A stretch of 16,665 nt of DNA from Muribaculaceae bacterium (GTDB taxonomy: Bacteria > Bacteroidota > Bacteroidia > Bacteroidales > Muribaculaceae), in contig JAEDFO010000052.1 in the NCBI GenBank assembly GCA_016292745.1, positions 1 through 16,665 on the forward strand, written 5' to 3'. The position numbers and the translations under genes were made by a program. Every line of letters begins with the position of its first letter. Positions within the stretch are counted from its first letter, which is position 1. The notes under the pieces are model-generated. The model did not search any database, was not told the origin of the DNA, and saw nothing but the letters and a program-made list of their open reading frames with translations. Positions 1 to 7,569 of the stretch are shown here, piece by piece.

Positions 1-1
1 C

Positions 2-9
2 TATCTTTG
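2..9 (+). promoter_or_regulatory. Bacteroidota -7 promoter element for the GH97 gene
   Basis: TATCTTTG matches the Bacteroidota -7 consensus TAnnTTTG exactly. The partner -33 element would lie left of the window, so only half of the promoter is visible. Transcription would start near base 16 and give a leader of about 70 bases before the GH97 start codon, the longest leader in this window. Confidence 0.6.
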
Positions 10-88
10 TATAAGATAGGCTGCACTCGGCATATATCCTATTTATATCAGATTTCATATATTAACCCAAAATAATAACAATCAACCA

Positions 89-2071
89 ATGAAGACAATT
101 CTTGTTTCATTATGTGTTATCGGTGCTATGGCTTTCACCGCTAATGCTAAGAGTTTTGAACTGGCTTCGCCCGACGGCAATGTTACTGTCGTTGTCGACG
201 ATTCCAAAGGACTTGCCTATTCGGTAAGTTTCAAAGGCCAACAGATTATCAACAATTCGCCTATCTCGCTCACTATCGACAATGGCAAGACAGTGACAGT
301 GGGACAGAAGATTACATCGGCAAAGCGCAGCAGCCATAACGGTTCGTTTGATGCTTTTGCTTACAAAAAAGCTACTGTCGATGATAACTACAATGCCATC
401 ACTCTTGGCATTAATGGCGGATTCAATCTTTTGGTCCGAGCCTACGACGAAGGTGTGGCTTATCGCTTCGTAGCCAAGCAAAAAAAGGATTTTGTTGTGA
501 TCAACGAGCAGGCTTCGTTTAACTTTGCCAAGGACTGGAACACATATTTCTCGTATGTGAATGCCTCCGGCACTATTGAGCAGCAGTATCGCAACTCATT
601 CGAGAACCTCTACAATCATATGCCCATTTCGAAGGTCGACCCAAATACCCTCGTTTTCCTTCCGGCTCTCGTTGAAGCCGACAATGGAGTGAAGGTGGTT
701 ATTGCTGAATCGGCTCTTGAAAACTATCCCGGCCTTTTCCTCCTAAACAATGGTGGAAGTTCTCTCAAAGGTAACTCGGCTCCGTATCCCAAAGAAGAAT
801 ATGTGGGTGGACATAACAAACTCCAGGTTATTGTGAAGGACCGCGAGAATTATATTGCAAAGGCTACAGCTAAGCAAGCTATGCCCTGGCGTATTATAGG
901 CATCGGTGCTGACGAGGCTCAGCTGCTCAACAGCGATATGGTGTACCGCCTCGGAGAGCCTTCGCGTCTCGATGACACTTCGTGGATTAAGCCTGGTAAG
1001 GTGGCTTGGGACTGGTGGAACGACTGGGCTGTTTACAATGTGCCATTCAAAGCCGGCATCAACACCGAAACTTATAAATACTACATCGATTTCGCTTCGA
1101 AATACGGCATTGAATACGTTATTCTCGACGAAGGTTGGGCCGTTAACCTTCAAGCCGACCTCTTCCAGATTATCCCTGAAATTGACCTCAAGGAAATTGT
1201 TGACTATGGTAAGCAGAAGAATGTGGGCATCATCCTTTGGGCTGGCTTCTATGCTTTCGACCGCGATATGGAACATGTGTGCAAGCACTATTCTGAAATG
1301 GGCGTGAAAGGCTTTAAAGTCGACTTTATCGACCGCGACGACCAGCGTGCTGTCGACTTCCTCTATCGCTCGGCTGAAATGGCTGCAAAATATAAACTCA
1401 TGCTCGACTTCCACGGAGTGTTCAAACCTGCCGGTTTGAACCGCACATATCCTAATGTGGTTAACTTTGAAGGCGTTCATGGCTTGGAACAGAACAAGTG
1501 GCGCTCGGGCGACAAATATTCGCAGGTTGACTACGATGTGCTTCTGCCGTTCATCCGTATGTATGCCGGTCAGATGGACTATACCCAAGGCGCAATGCTC
1601 AATGCTGTAAAGAAAGCATATCAGCCTAACAATTCCGAACCTATGAGCCAAGGCACCCGCACTCATCAGCTTGCCGAATATGCAGTGTTCATTTCACCGC
1701 TCAACATGCTTTGTGATTCGCCTACTCATTACCTGCAGAACGATGAATGTGCCAAGTTCATTGCTTCGTTCCCTGTTGTTTGGGACGAAACAGTGCCCTT
1801 GCAATGCAAACTTGGCGAATATGTGGCTGTGGCTCGACGCAGTGGCAACAACTGGTATGTCGGTGCTATCAACAACTGGAATCCAGTTGATTTGGTTCTC
1901 GACTTGTCGAAACTAAATATCGGCGGACGTAAGGCTGTTGTGGTAAAGGATGGCCCAAGCGCTGAAAAGGTTGCAGCCGACCACCTGCACGAAACCATCA
2001 CACTACCTGCCGACGGTAAGGTTAAAGTACATCTTGCTCCTGGTGGAGGCTTTGTTCTTCACACATTCTGA
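89..2071 (+). CDS. Secreted glycoside hydrolase family 97, retaining type (probable alpha-galactosidase)
   Basis: A 660-residue SusB-family enzyme that releases terminal alpha-linked sugars. A signal peptide occupies residues 1-20 (hydrophobic core, then A18-N19-A20), so it is exported, probably to the periplasm. The order is GH97 N-terminal beta domain (about 22-275), TIM barrel (about 290-560) and small C-terminal beta domain (about 570-655). GH97 contains inverting alpha-glucosidases such as SusB and retaining enzymes such as the B. thetaiotaomicron alpha-galactosidase BT1871. The motif KVDFIDRDDQ places an Asp at 412, and NFEGVHGLE places Glu at 467. As I recall them, the BT1871 nucleophile and acid/base are D415 and E470, the same spacing shifted by three. 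The length also matches. It therefore reads as retaining, and alpha-galactosidase is the best guess; the exact substrate is inferred. It stands alone, without SusC/SusD partners in the window, between its own promoter and terminator. Confidence 0.92.
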   Translation: MKTILVSLCVIGAMAFTANAKSFELASPDGNVTVVVDDSKGLAYSVSFKGQQIINNSPISLTIDNGKTVTVGQKITSAKRSSHNGSFDAFAYKKATVDDNYNAITLGINGGFNLLVRAYDEGVAYRFVAKQKKDFVVINEQASFNFAKDWNTYFSYVNASGTIEQQYRNSFENLYNHMPISKVDPNTLVFLPALVEADNGVKVVIAESALENYPGLFLLNNGGSSLKGNSAPYPKEEYVGGHNKLQVIVKDRENYIAKATAKQAMPWRIIGIGADEAQLLNSDMVYRLGEPSRLDDTSWIKPGKVAWDWWNDWAVYNVPFKAGINTETYKYYIDFASKYGIEYVILDEGWAVNLQADLFQIIPEIDLKEIVDYGKQKNVGIILWAGFYAFDRDMEHVCKHYSEMGVKGFKVDFIDRDDQRAVDFLYRSAEMAAKYKLMLDFHGVFKPAGLNRTYPNVVNFEGVHGLEQNKWRSGDKYSQVDYDVLLPFIRMYAGQMDYTQGAMLNAVKKAYQPNNSEPMSQGTRTHQLAEYAVFISPLNMLCDSPTHYLQNDECAKFIASFPVVWDETVPLQCKLGEYVAVARRSGNNWYVGAINNWNPVDLVLDLSKLNIGGRKAVVVKDGPSAEKVAADHLHETITLPADGKVKVHLAPGGGFVLHTF

Positions 2072-2097
2072 TTCTGACATATTATTACATTCCATAA

Positions 2098-2140
2098 GGC
2101 CGGGAAATGCACTCAATTTGCATTTCCCGGCCTGCTTTTT
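2098..2140 (+). terminator. Strong intrinsic terminator after the GH97 gene
   Basis: A perfect 14-bp inverted repeat (2098-2111 with 2119-2132, GGCCGGGAAATGCA arm) encloses a 7-base loop and is followed by TGC and a run of five T. It begins 26 bases after the GH97 stop codon. Its T run also appears to form part of the -33 box of the next promoter. Confidence 0.93.
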
Positions 2141-2169
2141 GCATTCTCACCGTTTTTGTATTAACTTTA
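2136..2169 (+). promoter_or_regulatory. Promoter of the yigZ-family gene, overlapping the upstream terminator
   Basis: TTTTTG (2136-2141), 20 bases, then TAACTTTA (2162-2169), which has one mismatch to TAnnTTTG. The expected start of transcription lies only a few bases before the ATG at 2179, so the mRNA would be nearly leaderless. The position and spacing fit; the last base of the -7 box does not. Confidence 0.5.
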
Positions 2170-2178
2170 CACTTGATT

Positions 2179-2775
2179 ATGGCCGACACATATCACACCA
2201 TCATCGCCACCTCGCAAGGGCTTTATAAGGAGAAGATGAGCAAGTTCATCTCCTTCGCAGTACCTGTGCAGTCAGCTGCCGAGGCAAAAGAGGTTGTGAA
2301 GCAATACCAGAAGGAGTATTTTGATGCTCGACATGTGTGTTGGGCCTATATGATTGGTGCGGCACGGACCGAATTTCTCTCTAACGACAACGGTGAGCCA
2401 TCGGGAACGGCCGGTAAGCCGATTCTTGGGCAGATTAACTCTTTTGGCCTTACCAACATCGTTATTGTGGTGGTAAGATATTTTGGTGGCATAAAACTCG
2501 GTACTTCAGGCCTTATTGTTGCATATCGCGAAGCTGCAGCCGATGCCATAAACAATGCCCAGATAATTGAATGCCACGAACAGACAGTGATAAGTTTCAC
2601 TTTCGACTATCTTGCCATGAACGATGTGATGAAGGTTATTAAAGGCGTCGACCTGAAAATCCTTAACCAGGAGTTCGACAACGATTGCCGTATGACAGTG
2701 TCGATACGCAGCGACAATGCCCCGATGCTGGTATCTCGTCTTGCCGATATCGACGATGTCCGTATCGATGAATGA
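2179..2775 (+). CDS. yigZ: YigZ / IMPACT family protein (UPF0029 plus DUF1949)
   Basis: A 198-residue cytosolic protein. Residues about 18-122 form the Impact/UPF0029 domain, with the signatures NGEPSGTAGKPIL (71-83) and VVRYFGGIKLGTSG (98-111). Residues about 138-195 fit the DUF1949 C-terminal domain. Eukaryotic IMPACT controls the kinase GCN2; the role of the bacterial homologue is not settled, though its fold suggests nucleic-acid or ribosome binding. I chose the ATG at 2179 because it gives the usual family length and starts where homology begins. The in-frame ATG at 2107 lies inside the terminator hairpin and would add 24 unrelated residues. The next gene starts 24 bases after the stop, so the two are probably co-transcribed. 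Confidence 0.9.
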   Translation: MADTYHTIIATSQGLYKEKMSKFISFAVPVQSAAEAKEVVKQYQKEYFDARHVCWAYMIGAARTEFLSNDNGEPSGTAGKPILGQINSFGLTNIVIVVVRYFGGIKLGTSGLIVAYREAAADAINNAQIIECHEQTVISFTFDYLAMNDVMKVIKGVDLKILNQEFDNDCRMTVSIRSDNAPMLVSRLADIDDVRIDE

Positions 2776-2799
2776 TTAACCTTTTAATCCCTCAATAAT

Positions 2800-3468
2800 A
2801 TGAAATTGATACGTTCCATTCTCATTGCTGTTGGCACTGTCTGCGCTTTATTCTTTTTCGTGAGATTGTTTGTCAATGAGCCATCGGAGGAGTCGGATGA
2901 ACCAAGCACTGAGATTGTTGAGGAGCCGGTCGACACTGTCGGCATGGCAGTGAACCCACATCTGAAATTTAAGGGCGTGCCCATTGACGGCTCTCTGAAA
3001 ACATTTGTAGACCGTATGAAAAACGCCGGATTCCAACATTCTTCCACTCACGATGGCATTGCTTGCCTTGAAGGAGATTTTGCCGGATTCAAGAACTGCC
3101 AGCTCTATGTCTCGACAGTGAATGGTCTCGATGTGGTGTCGCACATCACCGTCCTGTTTCCAACCCGAGAGCAATGGCGCCTGCTTTATGACGATTATAC
3201 GCAACTAAAGCAACTTCTCACCGAAAAATATGGCAAGCCAGCCAAGTGCACCGAAAGGTTTCAGCATAGCTATGTCGATGACGATTTCTCAAAGTATCAT
3301 GCAGTACTATTGGATCAGGCAATTTTTGAATCGGTGTTCCGGGCCGACAATGGAAAAATTGCATTATATATCACCAGCAACACATCATCGTCTGCCTTAG
3401 TGGCTCTCGAATATCTCGATGCCGAGAACAATGAGGCGCTTCGTGAGCATGCCATCGACGACTTGTAA
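2800..3468 (+). CDS. Membrane-anchored protein of unknown function
   Basis: A 222-residue protein I cannot assign to a named family, though it resembles uncharacterised Bacteroidales proteins. Residues 5-24 form one hydrophobic helix after a short basic start (MKLIR), which suggests an N-terminal anchor or uncleaved signal. There is no lipobox: C15 sits within the helix without the usual context. An acidic, proline-containing linker covers 27-45. From about 53 a folded domain of alternating strands and helices begins (HLKFKGVPIDGSL near 54-66, then FPTREQWRLLYDDYTQLKQ near 120-138, then EKYGKP near 142-147). Two cysteines, C89 and C100, lie close together, which could allow a disulfide if the domain is outside the cytoplasm. 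It follows the YigZ-family gene by 24 bases and appears to share its promoter. The function is unknown. Confidence 0.8.
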   Translation: MKLIRSILIAVGTVCALFFFVRLFVNEPSEESDEPSTEIVEEPVDTVGMAVNPHLKFKGVPIDGSLKTFVDRMKNAGFQHSSTHDGIACLEGDFAGFKNCQLYVSTVNGLDVVSHITVLFPTREQWRLLYDDYTQLKQLLTEKYGKPAKCTERFQHSYVDDDFSKYHAVLLDQAIFESVFRADNGKIALYITSNTSSSALVALEYLDAENNEALREHAIDDL

Positions 3469-3493
3469 CCCTCATTTTCACGAAATGCGTTGC

Positions 3494-3529
3494 TTTTCTT
3501 GATATTGCCCCATAACTTTTGTAACTTCG
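3494..3529 (+). promoter_or_regulatory. Promoter of the ruvX-def-ettA operon
   Basis: TTTTCTTG (3494-3501), 20 bases, then TAACTTCG (3522-3529), a one-mismatch version of TAnnTTTG. The start codon at 3542 follows after 12 bases, so the leader would be about 6 bases. The same TTCG variant is seen before purT. Confidence 0.55.
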
Positions 3530-3541
3530 CACTGGAAAATT

Positions 3542-3970
3542 ATGGGACGTATATTAGCAATTGATTTCGGACGTAAACGCACTGGTATAGCAGTTACCGA
3601 TTGCCTGAAGATTGTGGCAAACGGCCTCGATACGGTGCCCACTCACAAGGTGGTGGAGTTTCTAAAGCAATACACAGCCAAGGAGCCGGTGGAGCTCATT
3701 GTGGTGGGAGAGCCAAAAAAACTCGACAACACACCCAGTGAAAGCCAGAACTATCTGCACCCGTTCCTGAAGAAATTGCGCGAGGCGTTCCCCGATATGC
3801 CCATCGAAATGTTCGATGAAAGGTTTACATCGACCATTGCCCACCAGTCGATGCTGTCGGGCGGCGCACGTAAATCGACTCGTCAAAACAAGGATATTGT
3901 CGACACAATTGCCGCAACAATTATCCTCAACGACTATTTGCAAAGCAAACAAAGATTCAATAGCATATGA
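3542..3970 (+). CDS. ruvX: RuvX / YqgF, putative Holliday junction resolvase
   Basis: A 142-residue RNase H-fold protein of the YqgF family, close to the usual length. Family members act as Holliday-junction nucleases or in processing of the 16S rRNA precursor; which role applies here cannot be told from sequence. The family's acidic residues are present: D8 in AIDFGRKRTGIA, E57 in VVGEPKKLDN, D92/E93 in MFDERFTS, and D118/D121 in KDIVDTIAATIIL. The stop codon overlaps the peptide deformylase start as ATGA (3967-3970), which implies translational coupling. This is the first gene of the ruvX-def-ettA operon. The assignment is secure and the precise substrate is not. Confidence 0.93.
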   Translation: MGRILAIDFGRKRTGIAVTDCLKIVANGLDTVPTHKVVEFLKQYTAKEPVELIVVGEPKKLDNTPSESQNYLHPFLKKLREAFPDMPIEMFDERFTSTIAHQSMLSGGARKSTRQNKDIVDTIAATIILNDYLQSKQRFNSI

Positions 3971-4530
3971 TACTACCAATTTATCTTTATGGCCATCCGG
4001 TGCTCAGAAAAGTGTCGGAGGATATCAACAGCGATTATCCCGAACTCAAGAAACTGCTCGACGATATGTGGGCCACCATGTATGGCAGCGACGGCATTGG
4101 CTTGGCCGCCCCGCAGATCGGCCGTAACGACCGGATTATTGTCATCGATGTCGACCCGTTAAGCGAGTCGTTCCCTGAACTCAAGGGAAAGAAACTAACT
4201 CTCATCAATCCTCATCTCGAGGTTGTTGAGGACGGTAAGAAACTCTCCCGCGAAGAGGGTTGCCTAAGCCTGCCCGGAATTCACGAGAGCGTGTCGCGTA
4301 TCGAGAAAATACACCTTACCTGGCTCGACGAGAATTTTGAGGCCCATGATGAGGTAATCGAGGGTTATCTGGCTCGTGTGGTTCAGCATGAATACGACCA
4401 TCTCGAAGGCCATGTGTTCATCGACCATATTTCGCCCATCCGCAAGCAACTTATCCGCAACAAGCTCAATCAGATTATCAACGGCAAGGTGCGCTGCGAC
4501 TACAAGACCAAGGCTTATAGCAAAAAATAA
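3967..4530 (+). CDS. def: Peptide deformylase
   Basis: A 187-residue metalloenzyme that removes the formyl group from the N-terminal methionine of new proteins at the ribosome. All three family motifs are intact: GIGLAAPQ at 43-50, EEGCLS at 96-101 and QHEYDHLEG at 140-148. The metal ligands are C99, H141 and H145; the catalytic acid is E142. The start ATG lies within the ruvX stop (ATGA), which fixes the start and implies coupled translation. ettA begins 20 bases after the stop, so both downstream genes act at the ribosome. No truncation or odd residue is seen. Confidence 0.97.
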   Translation: MILPIYLYGHPVLRKVSEDINSDYPELKKLLDDMWATMYGSDGIGLAAPQIGRNDRIIVIDVDPLSESFPELKGKKLTLINPHLEVVEDGKKLSREEGCLSLPGIHESVSRIEKIHLTWLDENFEAHDEVIEGYLARVVQHEYDHLEGHVFIDHISPIRKQLIRNKLNQIINGKVRCDYKTKAYSKK

Positions 4531-4550
4531 CCATAACCTAAACATATCTT

Positions 4551-6236
4551 ATGGCTGACGATAAAAAAATCATTTTCTCGATGGTGGGAGTGAGCAAAAT
4601 CTATCCACCTCAGAAACAAGTGCTTAAAAACATCTACCTTTCATTTTTCTACGGTGCTAAAATCGGTATTATCGGCTTGAACGGTGCCGGTAAGTCAACC
4701 TTGCTGAAGATTATTGCCGGTATCGATAAAAGTTATCAAGGCGAAGTAGTATTCTCCCCTGGTTATTCGGTGGGATACCTTGAGCAGGACCCGAAACTCG
4801 ATCCGGAGAAAACCGTCAAGGAGGTAGTGCAGGAAGGTATGCAACATATTCTCGACCTGCTTGCTGAGTTCGACAAGGTGAACGAAAGCTTTGGCGACCC
4901 CGATGTGCTTGACGACCCCGACAAGATGGAAAAACTTATGGCACGTCAGGCCGAGTTGCAGGATAAACTCGATGCTGCCGATGCATGGAACATTGATAAC
5001 AAACTCGAACGCGCAATGGATGCCCTCCGTTGTCCGCCCGACGACCAGAAGATTGCCACCCTCTCCGGTGGTGAGCGTCGACGTGTGGCTCTTTGCCGCC
5101 TTTTGCTCCAACAACCAGATGTCCTCCTGCTCGATGAACCTACCAACCACCTCGATGCCGAATCGATCGACTGGCTTGAGCAGCATCTGCAACAGTATGC
5201 CGGTACGGTTATCGCAATCACTCACGACCGTTACTTCCTCGACCATGTGGCAGGTTGGATTCTTGAACTTGACCGTGGCGAGGGTATTCCATGGAAGGGT
5301 AACTACTCTTCGTGGCTCGACCAGAAAACAAAACGCATGGCCCAGGAAGAAAAGCAGGCCAGCAAGCGCCGTAAGACTCTCGAACGAGAACTTGAATGGG
5401 TGAGAATGGCCCCAAAAGCACGTCATGCAAAGGGTAAGGCTCGTCTGTCGTCGTACGATCAGCTGCTTAACGAAGACCAGAAGGAACGTGAAGAGAAACT
5501 TGAGATATTCATCCCCAACGGCCCTCGTCTGGGCAACAAGGTTATCGAGGCCGAGCATGTGCGCAAGGCTTTCGGCGACAAACTGCTTTTTGCCGACCTC
5601 AACTTTATGTTGCCACCAAACGGCATTGTTGGCGTTATTGGTCCGAACGGTGCCGGTAAAACCACATTGTTCAAACTCATCATGGGGCTTGAAAAGGTTG
5701 ATGCCGGTGTGTTTAATGTCGGTGAAACCGTTAAGATTGCCTACGTTGACCAGACCCATAAGGATCTTAACCCGGAATCGTCGGTATATCAGGTGATTTC
5801 ACAAGGCTGTGAAACATTCCGAATGGGCGGGCGCGATATGAATGCCCGTGCATACCTCTCTAAGTTCAATTTCACTGGAGCCGACCAGGAAAAGAAAATC
5901 GGTGTGCTCTCCGGTGGCGAGCGCAATCGTCTGCATCTGGCAATGGCGCTGAAGGAAGAAGGTAATGTGCTCCTGCTCGACGAACCTACCAACGACATCG
6001 ATGTAAATACCCTACGCGCTCTCGAGGAGGGTCTTGAAAACTTTGCCGGATGTGCTGTTGTGGTTTCGCACGACCGTTGGTTCCTCGACCGTATATGCAC
6101 CCACATTCTCGCATTCGAAGGCGACAGCGAAGTGTTCTATTTCGAAGGCTCTTACTCTGAATACGAGGAAAACAAGAAGATGCGCATGGGTAATGTTGAA
6201 CCCAAACGTATCCGTTACCGTAAACTCATTGAGTAA
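4551..6236 (+). CDS. ettA: ABC-F ribosome factor EttA (energy-dependent translational throttle)
   Basis: A 561-residue soluble protein with two ABC ATPase domains and no membrane segments, as in the ABC-F family. Domain 1 has Walker A at 42-49, LSGGE at 171-175 and Walker B LLLLDEPTNHLD ending at D202, with catalytic E196. Domain 2 has Walker A at 364-371, LSGGE at 453-457 and LLLDEPTNDID with E478. The basic, charged linker between them (about 245-325) matches the tRNA-contacting PtIM region. The second NDID motif and the PKRIRYRKL tail near 551-559 are typical of EttA rather than Uup or antibiotic-resistance ABC-F proteins. EttA binds the ribosomal E site and gates the first peptide bond according to ADP/ATP levels. 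It is the last gene of the operon and is followed by a terminator. Confidence 0.94.
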   Translation: MADDKKIIFSMVGVSKIYPPQKQVLKNIYLSFFYGAKIGIIGLNGAGKSTLLKIIAGIDKSYQGEVVFSPGYSVGYLEQDPKLDPEKTVKEVVQEGMQHILDLLAEFDKVNESFGDPDVLDDPDKMEKLMARQAELQDKLDAADAWNIDNKLERAMDALRCPPDDQKIATLSGGERRRVALCRLLLQQPDVLLLDEPTNHLDAESIDWLEQHLQQYAGTVIAITHDRYFLDHVAGWILELDRGEGIPWKGNYSSWLDQKTKRMAQEEKQASKRRKTLERELEWVRMAPKARHAKGKARLSSYDQLLNEDQKEREEKLEIFIPNGPRLGNKVIEAEHVRKAFGDKLLFADLNFMLPPNGIVGVIGPNGAGKTTLFKLIMGLEKVDAGVFNVGETVKIAYVDQTHKDLNPESSVYQVISQGCETFRMGGRDMNARAYLSKFNFTGADQEKKIGVLSGGERNRLHLAMALKEEGNVLLLDEPTNDIDVNTLRALEEGLENFAGCAVVVSHDRWFLDRICTHILAFEGDSEVFYFEGSYSEYEENKKMRMGNVEPKRIRYRKLIE

Positions 6237-6259
6237 AATAAATAATTCTTTCCATTCGA

Positions 6260-6299
6260 CAGGCTGTATCCGATGCATTTCGGTTCAGCCTGCTTTTTT
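6260..6299 (+). terminator. Intrinsic terminator after ettA
   Basis: CAGGCTG (6260-6266) pairs with CAGCCTG (6286-6292). An inner CCGA/TCGG pairing (6270-6273 with 6280-6283) continues the stem above a small internal loop. A run of six T follows at 6294-6299. It starts 23 bases after the ettA stop. Confidence 0.85.
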
Positions 6300-6392
6300 G
6301 CTGTTAAAAATCGTTTAATCCGACTGGCTGTGTCCTCAATTTGTATGTTAAATCAATGCGCTGAAAGATTCTTTGCTTTTAAATGTCTAAAA

Positions 6393-6426
6393 TTTTTGCT
6401 ATAATTTCATTAGATTTTTATTTTTG
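6393..6426 (+). promoter_or_regulatory. Promoter of the sensor kinase / response regulator pair
   Basis: TTTTTG (6393-6398), 20 bases, then TATTTTTG (6419-6426), an exact match to TAnnTTTG. The expected leader is about 18 bases before the ATG at 6451. The region 6300-6392 between the ettA terminator and this promoter is A/T-rich and shows no gene or clear repeat. Confidence 0.75.
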
Positions 6427-6450
6427 TAGTGCAAAATCGATAATCAGTAT

Positions 6451-7569
6451 ATGGCTGGAAAGTACCAACAATTCTTTAGTTATCGAAGTGGATTCAATGC
6501 CTTTTTGGTACATTTTATCTTCCTTTGCATAATATTCATTTTGCCGGAGTTCCTTTTCAGCTTTACAGTGGGCGCAAAACGTGCACCGTTGATCTTTTAT
6601 TATTTCCCGGTGTTGAGCATCGTGATATTCTATGTCAATTACTTTGTACTGATTGACAAGTTTTTCTTCAATAAAAAGAAGATTTGGCTGTTTATCCTGC
6701 TCAATTTGTTCCTTATCGTTATTGCGGTTTTCTTCCGTAGTCTGATGGAAACCGTTTTGCCTCCTCGACCAGAGTTCTTTGATGGTAATGAACATTTCCG
6801 TAGACCGCATCCGATGATGTTAGACGTTGTGCCTCACCTTGCCCGTGATTTCATAATGTTGTTCCTCACCATTTCGCTTGCTGTGGCTGTCAAGCTTTTG
6901 TCGAAGCTTAACAAACTGAACAATGCCCAGCTTGAACTGGTGGCCAAGCAGAGGGAATCGGAATTGAAGAACCTGAAAAGTCAGCTTAATCCGCATTTCC
7001 TTTTCAATACGCTAAACAATATTTATGCACTCATTGCAATTTCACCGGTTAAGGCTCAGGCCGCAGTTCACGAACTTGGCAATCTATTGCGATATGTGCT
7101 TTACGAGAACAAGGAACAGGAAGTGGAGCTCAGCAAGGAAATCGATTTTATTGAGAACTATATTTCGCTGATGCGGTTGCGTCTTTCTCCAGATGTCGTT
7201 CTCAATGTGAATATCGTAAGGAAGGAAACAGAAAACATCAAGATAGAACCTCTAATGTTTGTATCGCTTGTGGAGAATGCATTTAAGCATGGCATCTCTA
7301 ATTCAAAGCCATCGTATATATCTATCTCCTTCCTGTCGGACAATCAGAAAGTGATGTGCTCCATTGAGAACAGTAATTTCCCGAAACCCAAAACCGATAA
7401 GTCGGGCTCGGGAATAGGACTCAAGAACTTGCAGAAGCAATTGTCGATACTTTATCCAGATTGCTCCGATTTGTCGATTCAAAGCGACGATAACAAGTTC
7501 CAGTCCGTATTAACAATTTATTATAAGAAACGACAAGATAATGAGAAAACTCAGATGTTGCGTGATTGA
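6451..7569 (+). CDS. LytS/YehU-type sensor histidine kinase
   Basis: A 372-residue membrane kinase. Four hydrophobic segments lie at about 16-40, 47-68, 76-97 and 128-151, with a proline-rich loop between the third and fourth. A short coiled segment (about 152-175) leads to the His_kinase domain, where LKSQLNPHFLFNTLNN gives the phosphorylated H182. The ATP-binding domain follows, with the N box around N276 (LVENAFKHG) and the glycine box GSGIGL at 319-324. This is the short form common in Bacteroidota: four helices, no PAS or HAMP domain, LytTR partner. The last 29 bases overlap the start of the regulator gene, so the two are coupled. The signal is unknown; the membrane part has no recognisable ligand domain. 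Confidence 0.93.
   Translation: MAGKYQQFFSYRSGFNAFLVHFIFLCIIFILPEFLFSFTVGAKRAPLIFYYFPVLSIVIFYVNYFVLIDKFFFNKKKIWLFILLNLFLIVIAVFFRSLMETVLPPRPEFFDGNEHFRRPHPMMLDVVPHLARDFIMLFLTISLAVAVKLLSKLNKLNNAQLELVAKQRESELKNLKSQLNPHFLFNTLNNIYALIAISPVKAQAAVHELGNLLRYVLYENKEQEVELSKEIDFIENYISLMRLRLSPDVVLNVNIVRKETENIKIEPLMFVSLVENAFKHGISNSKPSYISISFLSDNQKVMCSIENSNFPKPKTDKSGSGIGLKNLQKQLSILYPDCSDLSIQSDDNKFQSVLTIYYKKRQDNEKTQMLRD

Noticed and set aside
743..1666. Open frame of 307 codons on the minus strand opposite the GH97 catalytic domain
   Set aside because: It is antisense to the catalytic barrel with all motifs intact on the plus strand, and its translation resembles no family I know.
2107..2178. Upstream ATG that would extend the YigZ-family protein by 24 residues
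   Set aside because: It lies inside the terminator hairpin and promoter, and the extra residues do not match the family N-terminus.
3473..3501. Possible terminator after the unknown membrane-anchored protein (CATTT/AAATG hairpin followed by a T-rich stretch)
   Set aside because: The stem is only five or six A/T-rich pairs and the T run is broken, so it is too weak to call.
4695..5759. Long open frame (354 codons) on the minus strand opposite ettA
   Set aside because: It lies wholly antisense to a complete, motif-rich ettA, shows no domain I recognise and has no promoter. Such shadow frames are expected opposite codon-biased genes.
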